From: CAZJHX01 sp964545715
GTDB taxonomy: Bacteria; Myxococcota_A; UBA9042; GCA-2863065
Direction: 5' to 3'
NCBI GenBank assembly: GCA_964545715.1
Contig: CAZJHX010000065.1
Span: 1-56,171, forward strand
Length of the DNA stretch: 56,171 nucleotides
Position numbers and translations under genes: made by a program. The notes below the pieces were generated by a model that saw only the letters and a list, made by a program, of their open reading frames with translations, was not told the DNA's origin and made no database searches. Of this stretch, positions 1-8,800 are shown one piece after another (position 1 is the first letter of the stretch; each line of letters starts with the position of its first letter).

Positions 1-80
1 GGGGCGGGGGGGGGGGGGGGGGGCGCGTCGCGGCCGGGGTCGCCCCCCGGGGGGCCGCAACGCGGTTTGGCACCAGTCAC
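1..80. other. G-rich low-complexity window edge
   Basis: Bases 1-23 are G except for one C at position 5, followed by a CG-only stretch with a CCCCCC/GGGGGG palindrome at about 44-55. No gene is seen. It lies just past the stop codon of the minus-strand gene that follows. It may be a real intergenic hairpin, a G-homopolymer tract or an assembly artefact at a contig end. Confidence 0.5.
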
Positions 81-911
81 CTAAGCCGGGTCGTCTTCCG
101 TCGTCGACAGCTGACCGCCCTCCTCGAGAGTGGCGAGCGCCCGAATCGAGGCGTCGCTGTGGCTCCCCACCGACTCCAGGGCCCGGCTGGCCTGCAGCGT
201 GCCGGGGTAGTCACGACGCAATCCCATGAGACAGCGGCTGATCGCGATGGGGTCCGACTCCCGCTGCAGGTTCTCCAGGAGCCGTACAGGGATGTCCTCT
301 CGGGCGAAGGCCAGCAGCCCGCACAGCTCGACCAGGTGGGCCAGCGCGCTGTCGGCCTTTTCTCCGGTGAGATGTCCTCCCGAGGGCCACAACGAGATGA
401 CCGGCACACCCTCGCTCAGCGTCAGTCCGTAGTCTTGCTTCAGCTCCAGAAACAGGGTCCTGGCGCGCGGGCCGAACGCCGCCGACACCAGCGAAGGCGG
501 CCCCGCGATCGGCGCGCTCAGGTCAAAAAATCGGTGCCCGGTCTGCGCCGGGCTTCCCGCCTCGCCGTCACCCAGCTCCGAGAGCGCGGCGTGGGCCGTG
601 CTGGTCGCCTGGATGCGCCCGTTGGCCAGCAGCGACACACGGACACTGCGACTGGGCACCAGCCCGACGAATGAGGTGGCGTTGTCGTCTTCGGCTGCCA
701 GCCCAAGCTCGTTGGCCGCATCGCGCCACAGCCGCTTCACGCGCCCTTCGCTGTGCAGCCACAGCTCCAGGGCTATCCCGCCCACAACGCCGACAACCCC
801 GAGCAGCGCCGAGCCGGTAACCACCGCGGCCAGAATTCCGGAGGTCGCGGAGCCCATCATCCACCACGAGGGCAGCTCTACGGCATCGTCCGGCTCATGT
901 GTCGAAGTCAT
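81..911 (-). CDS. Hypothetical membrane protein, 276 aa
   Basis: The protein starts with a short polar N terminus, has one long Gly/Ala/Val-rich hydrophobic stretch at about residues 24-50 (one long or two short membrane helices), then a soluble domain of about 220 residues rich in Leu and acidic residues. I recognise no family. No Shine-Dalgarno sequence is visible before the ATG. The gene lies 58 bp beyond the stop of the large minus-strand gene at 970-4767 and could be co-transcribed with it. A role as a membrane-anchored partner of that protein is only inference from adjacency. Confidence 0.75.
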   Translation of the reverse strand: MTSTHEPDDAVELPSWWMMGSATSGILAAVVTGSALLGVVGVVGGIALELWLHSEGRVKRLWRDAANELGLAAEDDNATSFVGLVPSRSVRVSLLANGRIQATSTAHAALSELGDGEAGSPAQTGHRFFDLSAPIAGPPSLVSAAFGPRARTLFLELKQDYGLTLSEGVPVISLWPSGGHLTGEKADSALAHLVELCGLLAFAREDIPVRLLENLQRESDPIAISRCLMGLRRDYPGTLQASRALESVGSHSDASIRALATLEEGGQLSTTEDDPA

Positions 912-969
912 GGGCGCGGATCATAGCCCCGAACGGGGGACGGAGCACGTCCTTACGCGCCCATGATGG

Positions 970-3900
970 TTACGGCTTGCGTCCTTTTTGCGGGCCTGGT
1001 GCGACATTGCGTTGGGCGTCGCGGATGACCTGCTGGGGCGTCGGGTTGATGCCGCGGGCGTACATCACCGTGCGCACGAAGCCCTTCGTGTCGGTGACCA
1101 TCCAGACCACAAGGCCCGTGGCCGCGACCAGCGTAGTGCCGGCGCCGTCCACGATCATCCCGCCCGGGATCGTGCCGGCGTACGCGCGCGAGCCGGGCAG
1201 CGTGACGCCCTTGCGCAGCTGCCACTGCAGGTGGGTGGTCCACGGGGTCCAGCCCACCTTCACCTCGGTTGGCAGGCGGCTGACCACGCTGCACGCCCGC
1301 CCTGCGCAGGCTTGGAGATGGGCAAACTTGCCGCCGGAGGTGGCGGCTTGTTTGAAGGCGCCGGCGCTGACCGACGGGCCGACCCAGGTGGCGCGCACAA
1401 AGCCCATTGACTCCAGCGACTTGCCCTGGTGCAGCAGGATCTTGTTGCGCAACAGGGAGTTGTGCGCGAAGTCGACCACCAGCTTGTCGCCCTCCTTGCG
1501 CACGTTGAACACCATCTGATGTCCCGCCTGGCCCTTGGCGGCCGAGCCCTGGGCGATGTAAACGCCCGGGCGTGGGGTGCTGCTCTCCACCAGCTTGAGC
1601 GGGGCCGCTCCGGTCTTGCCGGGCGCGGTGATCTCCAGCACCTTGCGGCCCTTGCCTATCGTCTTTTCGGCGACCCGGAAGCCCTTGCCTTTGAAGTGCG
1701 CCGCGACCTGCTTGTGCATGCCCTGGTGGAAGGTTGCGCCTTTTCCGCCGCCGGAGCTCAACCCGGCGCGTGACGCAAACACCAGGTCGTCAAAGCTGCC
1801 GGCGGACCTTTGCAGCATGCGGCTTGTAAACGCCTTGCCCAGCACGCTCTTGATCGACGGATCGGTCGCGGCCTTCTCCAACAGCGCTGCAAAGCGACGC
1901 TCCAGATCGGCCGCTCGGCTGCCGAGCAGCTCCAGCCCCTTGACGTGGCGATCCTGCGGACCACCTGCGCGCTTGGCGGACTCCAGCACCTTCTTCAGGC
2001 CGCTGCCGATCGCCTCACGCTCCGCCTCCAGCTTGGCGATGTCGGCTCCATGTTTGGAGGCCGCGAGGCGCGTGCGGGCCCGGCTGGCGATGCGGTCGAT
2101 GAGCTTGGTGCCCGCAAAGCGACCCAGGCTCAGCGCCATGGCCAACGTCAGCGCGATCCCGCCCTGCGCCGCCAGCTCTCCGGTCGTCATCGCCTTGCCC
2201 TTCTGCACCCGATGCTTCAGCGCGCCGTAGCTGGTCATGGCGGCCACCTCGCCGGTCAGTGCCAGCACGCCCTCGGGTACTTTGAGCTTGGCCGCCGCAC
2301 CTGCTCCCGCGAACCGCGCCAGCTTGCCCACGCCGAACAAGCCGATGTTCCAGGCCAGCTCTTTGCCCAGGCCCCCGGCGGAGACCTTGCTGGGGTCCTT
2401 GGTGTTGGTCAGCACACCGCCGGCCGCGTCCACGCCGGTGAAGACCATCGCCTCCAGCACGGTGACCCCGCCCGCCTTGAGCAGCGTCGCCAGCCCGGCC
2501 GTCTCACCGATCGCGCCGGCCATGGCAGCCCCGGCGCCGGCGCTCAGCAGCCCGGCCACCACCAACACGGCGATCTTGCACACGATGTCGGACGTCTGGA
2601 TGTAGTCGTACAGGTGCTCGTAAAACTTCTGGTACGCCTTGTCCGAGGCCCACAGCGCGTCCAGCTTCTTCATGATCGCCGCGCGCTGCGCAGGCGTTTT
2701 GGCGCGCTCGTAGGCGCCGGCCAGCCCGCTGAGGCCCTGAATCAACTTTCCAAGCCGGTTGTCCAGGTTCGTGAAGCCATGGGTCACGGCCCCAGACGAC
2801 TTGCTGAACGCCTGCATGGCCGTCAGTGAGTGGTGCAGCTGCAGCAGCAGGCGGTGGCGTCCTGCCATCTTGGTCTGCAGCTCGGCGGCCGACTGCAAGT
2901 GCTTCTGCTCGGCTTTGAGATCGCCCGCTTTTCGGGACGCGGCCGCCTTGGCCAGCGCCTTCTCCAGGTCGTGCCAGTCGCTCTTCTGGCCCTTGCCGAC
3001 GACGTCGCGCACGGTCTGGCGAAAGTCGCGCTGCGGGTGATCGCCGAACATCGTGAGGTACCAGGGATCGGCCCCCTTCACGGCCAGGATCTTGCCCATG
3101 GCCTTGTGACTCTTCGTCGTGTTGGCGGTCATGTCCGAGCGCATCAGGTCCAGGACGCGCTTGGGAAACTCGCCCATCAGCCGGTCTGCGGTGTTGTAAA
3201 AGCGCTCCGCCGGGCCGGTCTGGTCGCTGAAGACCAGCGCCAGGGCGTAGTGCTGCTCGATGTCGTCCAGCTCGCTGAGCAGCCGCGGGTGCTTTCCGAA
3301 CCGGGCGCGCAGCTTGGGCATGCTGGTCAGCGCGCGAGAGCACATGGCGGTCATCTGGCGCTGGATGGCGACGACCTTGCCGTACTCGACGGCGCGCCGC
3401 GGATCGGCGTCCAGCTGCTCCTTGAAGGTGTCCAGCCGCTCCGCCAACGCGGTCAGCAGCGTGGCCAGCTTGGGGTGCTGCTTGATCAGGGCGTCCGCTT
3501 CGGCTCGGGCCAGGACCAGCAGGTCGCCCACCCGATGTGGCGTGCTCTGGGCCCCGGGCACCTTCCGGCCGGCGTCCAGCGAGGTGGGAAGCTCGGTCTT
3601 GGAGCCCGTATCGACGACGCGCTGATAGCCGTTTGTGCCGTGGACGAACCTCTTGGACGCCAGGAGATCGCCCAGCTTCGGACCGTCGCCCCTGCGCATC
3701 TTCGCGCCCGTCAGCAGCCCGATCGCGGCGTGGCGACGGGCCAGATCCCGCAGCTCGCGCACGCTCATGACGCGATACCCGAACGCCGGCGCCTTGAACC
3801 GCCTCTGCCCGAATGGCCGGTTCAGCATCAGCGACTTGATGAACGCGTCGTGCGGGTTCGGCTTGCGCTGTTTTTGCCGGAGGAGGGCCAGGCCGTCCCA

Positions 3901-4767
3901 GTCGTAGCGTTGCGGCTGCTTCTCCCCGCGTCTGGGAGCATGCTGCAGCACGCCCAGCCCGGCGCTGCGGAAGCGCGAGCGGTCCGCGATCAGGTGATCG
4001 AACCGTCCACCTCCGATGATCATCACGGCCACCCGGTCGTTCAAGGGGCGCTTCCACAGGGCCTGCGCGGCCCGTGACCGCGGCTTCGTGACAAGCTGCT
4101 CCAGGTTTCCCGCCATCGGGTAGTGCAGGGTGGGATCGTACGGCGTCTTCCCTTGCAGCTCTTTGGGCAGCAGCCCCTTCTTCAGGGCGAGATGCTTGCG
4201 CAGCATCTTCGCAAACGGGTCCTTCTTCGTGGTCTTGGGCAGCTGACCCAGAATCATCCGCCCCTTGCCGCCTTTCAGCCGGCGCAGGGTCGCCAGCGCC
4301 TGCATCGGGTCGTTTCGGGCGGCGTACTCGGCCCAGGTCGTGTGCCAGTCGGGTACCAGCAGCTTGGGGTCGAAGCGGTAGCCACAACGCATGCCGTTGG
4401 TCACCGGCACCAGAGCGTGAGCCAGCGCGGCCGCCCCATACAGTTTGATGGCAGCACGCCGGCGCGTCTTGTCGCCATGTCGCGCGACCCAGACCGTGTT
4501 CAGGTCCTTAGCCGGGTCCCACTGGACGTCCCCGGTGGCGATCCCGGCGCCGTCTGCTTGCACCAGACCGAGCTTGAGATCGAGCTGCCCCGGCTGCTGC
4601 AGTCGGCGGCGCGGGACCTGCAACGATTTGGCCTGCTCATGGTAGGACAGTCCGCGCAATCCGGCCCGCTTCATGCCGTGCCCCTTCTGACCCCTGGGCT
4701 GACTCGACTTCTCCTCGGTCTTCTGTTCCTGCTGGGGGGCCGGCGCGGCTTGCTGGTCTGTACACAT
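970..4767 (-). CDS. Giant protein of unknown function with internal hydrophobic segments, 1265 aa
   Basis: The ATG at 4765-4767 was chosen because AGGAGGAC precedes it at about 4773-4780; an upstream in-frame extension is Arg/Pro-rich and looks non-coding. The N terminus is Gln/Lys/Glu-rich and disordered, followed by a short motif G-L-R-G-L-S-Y-H-E-Q-A. I recall similar motifs in large secreted or contractile-injection-associated proteins of Myxococcota, but cannot verify this. The middle is rich in Lys, Arg and Leu and probably helical. A clear hydrophobic Ala/Gly region lies at about residues 730-800 and another hydrophobic stretch near the C terminus. No signal peptide is seen. The build (soluble helical arm, hydrophobic hairpin, C-terminal domain) fits a pore-forming or polymorphic-toxin-like protein, but no catalytic motif was recognised, so function is unknown. 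Confidence 0.85.
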   Translation of the reverse strand: MCTDQQAAPAPQQEQKTEEKSSQPRGQKGHGMKRAGLRGLSYHEQAKSLQVPRRRLQQPGQLDLKLGLVQADGAGIATGDVQWDPAKDLNTVWVARHGDKTRRRAAIKLYGAAALAHALVPVTNGMRCGYRFDPKLLVPDWHTTWAEYAARNDPMQALATLRRLKGGKGRMILGQLPKTTKKDPFAKMLRKHLALKKGLLPKELQGKTPYDPTLHYPMAGNLEQLVTKPRSRAAQALWKRPLNDRVAVMIIGGGRFDHLIADRSRFRSAGLGVLQHAPRRGEKQPQRYDWDGLALLRQKQRKPNPHDAFIKSLMLNRPFGQRRFKAPAFGYRVMSVRELRDLARRHAAIGLLTGAKMRRGDGPKLGDLLASKRFVHGTNGYQRVVDTGSKTELPTSLDAGRKVPGAQSTPHRVGDLLVLARAEADALIKQHPKLATLLTALAERLDTFKEQLDADPRRAVEYGKVVAIQRQMTAMCSRALTSMPKLRARFGKHPRLLSELDDIEQHYALALVFSDQTGPAERFYNTADRLMGEFPKRVLDLMRSDMTANTTKSHKAMGKILAVKGADPWYLTMFGDHPQRDFRQTVRDVVGKGQKSDWHDLEKALAKAAASRKAGDLKAEQKHLQSAAELQTKMAGRHRLLLQLHHSLTAMQAFSKSSGAVTHGFTNLDNRLGKLIQGLSGLAGAYERAKTPAQRAAIMKKLDALWASDKAYQKFYEHLYDYIQTSDIVCKIAVLVVAGLLSAGAGAAMAGAIGETAGLATLLKAGGVTVLEAMVFTGVDAAGGVLTNTKDPSKVSAGGLGKELAWNIGLFGVGKLARFAGAGAAAKLKVPEGVLALTGEVAAMTSYGALKHRVQKGKAMTTGELAAQGGIALTLAMALSLGRFAGTKLIDRIASRARTRLAASKHGADIAKLEAEREAIGSGLKKVLESAKRAGGPQDRHVKGLELLGSRAADLERRFAALLEKAATDPSIKSVLGKAFTSRMLQRSAGSFDDLVFASRAGLSSGGGKGATFHQGMHKQVAAHFKGKGFRVAEKTIGKGRKVLEITAPGKTGAAPLKLVESSTPRPGVYIAQGSAAKGQAGHQMVFNVRKEGDKLVVDFAHNSLLRNKILLHQGKSLESMGFVRATWVGPSVSAGAFKQAATSGGKFAHLQACAGRACSVVSRLPTEVKVGWTPWTTHLQWQLRKGVTLPGSRAYAGTIPGGMIVDGAGTTLVAATGLVVWMVTDTKGFVRTVMYARGINPTPQQVIRDAQRNVAPGPQKGRKP

Positions 4768-4792
4768 GTCTTGTCCTCCTACTCTTTGCCCA

Positions 4793-4812
4793 GGACACCG
4801 CAAGCGGTGTTC
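4793..4812. promoter_or_regulatory. Inverted repeat, candidate operator in leader of the giant-protein gene
   Basis: ACACCGC and GCGGTGT are separated by two A residues and flanked by further pairing bases. The palindrome sits between the predicted minus-strand promoter (4820-4849) and the ribosome binding site of the gene starting at 4767, where a repressor could act. The two-base centre is too tight for an RNA loop but normal for a DNA-binding dimer site. Confidence 0.45.
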
Positions 4813-4819
4813 CATGTCA

Positions 4820-4849
4820 GTAGTATTTTTTTTCATGGGGTTAGGGCAA
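4820..4849 (-). promoter_or_regulatory. Sigma70-like promoter of the giant-protein gene
   Basis: On the minus strand a TTGCCC hexamer (plus 4844-4849) is followed after 18 bases, including an A8 run, by TACTAC (plus 4820-4825). Each matches four of six consensus bases. The start codon is about 53 bases further on, leaving room for the palindrome at 4793-4812. Confidence 0.45.
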
Positions 4850-4895
4850 TTTGCGCGACGGCCCCGGCGACCGCGGACGTCCGCGGACAGCGGTG

Positions 4896-4925
4896 TTGAC
4901 ATCGCCCGCCAGGAGGCTGTACAAA
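4896..4925 (+). promoter_or_regulatory. Sigma70-like promoter abutting the metallophosphoesterase start
   Basis: A perfect TTGACA at 4896-4901 is followed after 18 bases by TACAAA at 4920-4925. The GTG start at 4932 lies seven bases after the -10 box, where transcription would begin, so the message would be leaderless. An AGGAGG at 4911-4916 lies inside the promoter spacer and would not be transcribed if this promoter is used. Confidence 0.5.
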
Positions 4926-4931
4926 AGTTCA

Positions 4932-5885
4932 GTGATTCGACTTCTGCTGGTCTCCGACACGCACATCGGCCTGGACCTGCCGGTGCGTCCGCGCGTGGAG
5001 CGGCGGCCACGGGGGGCGGATTTTTTGGAGAACTACCACCGTGCGATGCAGCCGGCGCTGGCGGGCGAGGTGGACGTGGTCGTGCACGGCGGCGATCTGT
5101 TTCACAAGCCACGGGTTCCGGCGGCGGTCGTCGACAAGGCGCTGGAGCCGCTGCACGCCGCGGCCGAGGCCGGCGCTCACGTGGTCGTCGTCCCGGGCAA
5201 CCACGAGCGTGGGAGGCTGCCGCCGCACTTGATTCTGGCCCACCCGCGCATTCACGTCTTTCACGAGCCGGCCACCGTGACAGTGACCATCGCCGGGCTT
5301 CGGCTCGCCCTCGCCGGCTTTCCGTATCAGCGTGGCGATCTGCGCGGCCGGTTTCGCGCCGTTGTGGAGTCGACCGGCTTTCGGGACGCCGCGGCGGACA
5401 TCAACCTGCTGTGCGTGCACCACTGCATAGAAGGGGCAACGGTCGGCGCGCACGACTACGTCTTTCGCACCGCCCGAGACGTGATCCGCGGCGCCGACCT
5501 GGACCCGGCTTTTGCCGCCGTCCTGTCAGGCCATATACACCGGCATCAGGTGCTGCAGCGCGACCTGCGCGGCCGGCCGCTCCCCGCGCCCGTCATCTAC
5601 TGTGGATCCGTCGAGCGCACGTCCATCGCCGAGCGCAAAGAGACCAAGGGCTTTGTCACGATGGAGCTGGACGCCGGCGCACCGGGCGGCCGTCTGTGCA
5701 GCTGGCGCTTTCACCCGCTGCCGACGCGCCCGGTCCCCCCTGGCAGGCCTACTTATGCTGGGCGTGCGGGCCGTGGACGAAGGCGTTCCACAGATAGCGG
5801 CCCAGCGAGTGCTGCAGCAGCTCCTCATCGCGGGGCTGATTCCGCTGCGCGCGCAACGAGGCCAGCGGGTGGGCGCCGCGACTGA
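4932..5885 (+). CDS. SbcD-like calcineurin-type metallophosphoesterase, 317 aa
   Basis: The family cleaves phosphoester bonds with two metal ions. The metal-binding signatures are visible in order: S-D-T-H-I-G at the N terminus, G-G-D-L-F-H at about residue 60, G-N-H-E at about 95, H-H in the middle, and G-H-I-H near residue 200. This order matches nuclease-type relatives (SbcD/Mre11), but no SbcC/Rad50 partner is in the window. The GTG at 4932 is favoured because the first beta strand starts right after it. The last ~45 residues are Arg/Ala-rich and overlap the 3' end of the convergent gene at 5749-9669 by 137 bp, so the tail may be read-through without function. Confidence 0.85.
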   Translation: MIRLLLVSDTHIGLDLPVRPRVERRPRGADFLENYHRAMQPALAGEVDVVVHGGDLFHKPRVPAAVVDKALEPLHAAAEAGAHVVVVPGNHERGRLPPHLILAHPRIHVFHEPATVTVTIAGLRLALAGFPYQRGDLRGRFRAVVESTGFRDAAADINLLCVHHCIEGATVGAHDYVFRTARDVIRGADLDPAFAAVLSGHIHRHQVLQRDLRGRPLPAPVIYCGSVERTSIAERKETKGFVTMELDAGAPGGRLCSWRFHPLPTRPVPPGRPTYAGRAGRGRRRSTDSGPASAAAAPHRGADSAARATRPAGGRRD

Positions 5886-8800
5886 CCTTGAGCTCGCCCT
5901 CCTTCTTCTCCAGACCTGACGTCTCTTCCGGCTCAAGGGCGCATCGGCCGATGATATCGGGGCCGCAGGTGCCGCCCGGGCCGGGCTGGTGGACGATTTT
6001 ATTGTCGTGGCAGATGTCGCCCTCGCGCGGACAGTCGGCGTCTTTTTCGCACGCGGTCGGGCAGAACAGCGCGCGGTCGCCCGGGGCCTTGTAGCCGCTG
6101 CCGTCAACGTCGACGTAGATCGGGTTTGTGATGGCATAGGGCAGGGTGGGGAAGTAGTCGACGACCAGCGACGAGCCGCCGATGATGCCGCCGATCACGC
6201 CCAGGTTGGCAAATGCCAGCGCCGTGATCTTGTCGAACGTGATGTGGCCCAGCGCCTCGGTGTGATAGACGGGGTCCAGGAAGTCCTGGTCGCGCAGGCC
6301 CACGGCCGTGACGACGTACCAGCTGTCCTCGGCCGGCTCGTCCAGCTCCACCACCTCGTCAAAGTCGATGATGTCCGTGACGGCCGGGTCGATATCGATG
6401 CCCTTGGCCAGGGTGCCGTTGCGGTAGATCTCGATGCGACTGACGCCAAACCAGCTGGCCGTCTGCACCTGAATGCGGGCCTTGACCTTGCCGCCGCCGT
6501 GCGAGGTGGTCCCGCCGATCGTGGCGTCGCCGATTTCGAAGCGCACAAATGGGCCTGTCGACGCGATCGCCTTGCCGGCCTTCATGTTCTTGGCGATCTC
6601 CAGCTTGTCGATCCGCCCCGCGTCGTCCGTCGAGCTCGCCACCCAGGTGCGCGGCAGGCCCGGCTCGGCCGTGGTCCCGTGGCTGTCGCTGTTGCCGATA
6701 GCCGTGACGTTCAGCCCGTTGTTCAGCAGGGCGAACCAGTCATCCGCCACGCCCTGATGCTGCGCGCACGGGGGGGCCGAGCGCTCGGCAGCCAGCTGAT
6801 CACCCTTGAAGAACTGGCTCTCGGGCGGGTCGTTGTCCTCGTCGAAGTCCGGGTTCTTGGGCAGGTTGTCCGGGTTGCACTCGGTCTTGTCCGAATCGCG
6901 CTGGTCCTCGGTCGAGTCCATGTACGCCAGCTGCTCCTCGGGCGTGCGGTACACCATGCGGCGCACCATCAGGGTCGTCAGCGCGTTGCGCGCCTTGTCC
7001 TTGCAGGCCTCGAGAGTCTCGCCGTCCCGGCAGGTCTCGAATCGGGCCGCAGCATCCGCGTACCACGAGCATGGCTCGCCCAGTCGTCGCTCGGCGCCCC
7101 CATCGCAGCTCGCCGGCTTGCGCAGCCACTCGCAGGAGGCCCGCACCGCCGCATGGTCTGTCGCTGCCAGAATCTCGTCCAGGCAGAACTGGGCGTCGTT
7201 TACCTCGGACACCGTCGGCGTCCGGATCAGCTCAAACCGCTTGCCGTTGAGCAGCTCGATAGCATCGAAATCGCAGCTGAGCGTCTTGAACAGCGGGTTG
7301 TTCGACTCCAGCCCCAGACTGCCGCGGTCGGAGGTCCACGGGTTCAGGTCAAACTGATCGAAGTAGCCCAGAAAGCCGTCACGCGGGTGCGCGACCACGT
7401 TGATCGTGTTCTCGGGGCCGAACTCGCCCAGCGCCCGGATCTCGTCAAACAGCTCCTGGTGCGTTTTGCACACCCAGTCGATCGCGCCCTTGGTCGGCTC
7501 CAGCGTCTCGTCGTATTTCAGGGGGAAGCCCAGGTAGTGCCCCATCTCGATCGTGGTGATCTCCAGCCCGATCTGCGTGGTCGCAAACGCCTCCAGGCCC
7601 AGCTTGAGCAGCGCCGGCTCATAGTCGGTGATCACGTCGTGGTCGCTGCTCGAGAGCAGCTCCACGCCCTCCACGATGTTGGTCAGCACCCGCACCGCCA
7701 GCGACATCCCGCTGTCGTGGCTTGCCTGTGCGTGCAGGTGGAAGTCGCCCGAGATGAAGCCGGAGGTGTCCATCTCCCGCGGCAGCAGCGCCGCCAGGCT
7801 GGTGACCTCACCGGCGCGCAGCACCACGTCTTCGGTGTATACGCCGTACTCCAGCCCGCGACTGATTACCACGCGATAATGCCCCGGCTCCACCTGCTCT
7901 TTGCCTTGGCCGGCGGCCGAATACACGACCTTGAAGATGCCGTCGTCCAGCCGCCCGTCGCCCAGCGCGACCCGCCGCCGTCCATCGGCTGCCATCAGCT
8001 CGCCTGCCTTGCAGATCCCGAGCGCCTCCTGCGCCGAGCCGGCCTCACACAGCGCCTGCAGCGTCAGCTTGGCCGGCATCAGCCCGCCGCCCTCGCCCAG
8101 GATTCGGTAGTCCAGCACGGCCGGCGGCGCGACCAACAGGTGCACGACCTGCTCCCCTCCCGCTGCCACATCCACGCGCACCGGGGGGCCCAGCGACCCG
8201 CTTCTCGACCGCGCGACCAGATAGTAGCTGCCGACGGGCAACGTCATCGCGTACTGCCCGTTGCGCTCCTCGTCGGTGCCCAGGTCGGCCAGCGCCTGGT
8301 TCATCACGCCCACCCGCGGGGACTCCTCGTTGGCCAGATTGGCCAGCACGATGGCGTCGTAGGACGTAAAGGTCTTCGACGGATCCGGGTCGCGTAGCGC
8401 GAACACGTCCGCTCGGGGCTCCGTACTGCCGAACCGTGAGTCCCACACCACGCCAGAGATGGCGCCGGTCGGTGTGCCCTGCGCCTTGTAGATCGATGCG
8501 GCCGCCGACGAGACGTCGCCCTCGCCCACCACCAGATAGCGCGTGAAGCTGAAGGTGCGGTGCTTGTCGCAGGTCTCGTCGTCCTCGTCGCTCATCAGGC
8601 AGCTGATGCCGGCGCTGACGATCATCGTGGCGGACGAGGTGGCCAGCGGCAGCAGAAGCTGGGGTGTGTCGCAGTCCGCGCACTCATCTTCGTGTCTTGT
8701 GAACACCGCGTAGGTCACGTCGTCAGCCGCGCCCGCGACCCAGTCGAAGGTCAGCGGGCTGGTGATCGTGTCGATGCCGCGAAAGAGGTTGGCAAAGATC

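Noticed and set aside
2504..4387. A 627-residue minus-strand open frame inside the giant-protein gene
   Set aside because: It is Arg/Ala/Gly-rich in the alternative frame of a better gene and has no recognisable domains; typical of GC-rich antisense or out-of-frame openness.
4793..4833. Plus-strand intrinsic terminator (palindrome followed by T8)
   Set aside because: The T-run is 13 bases from the stem, the loop would be only two bases, and no plus-strand gene lies upstream. A promoter/operator reading on the minus strand explains it better.
4768..5112. N-terminal extension of the giant protein
   Set aside because: The sequence is Arg/Pro/Ala-rich, overlaps the divergent metallophosphoesterase, and the AGGAGGAC site supports the start at 4767.
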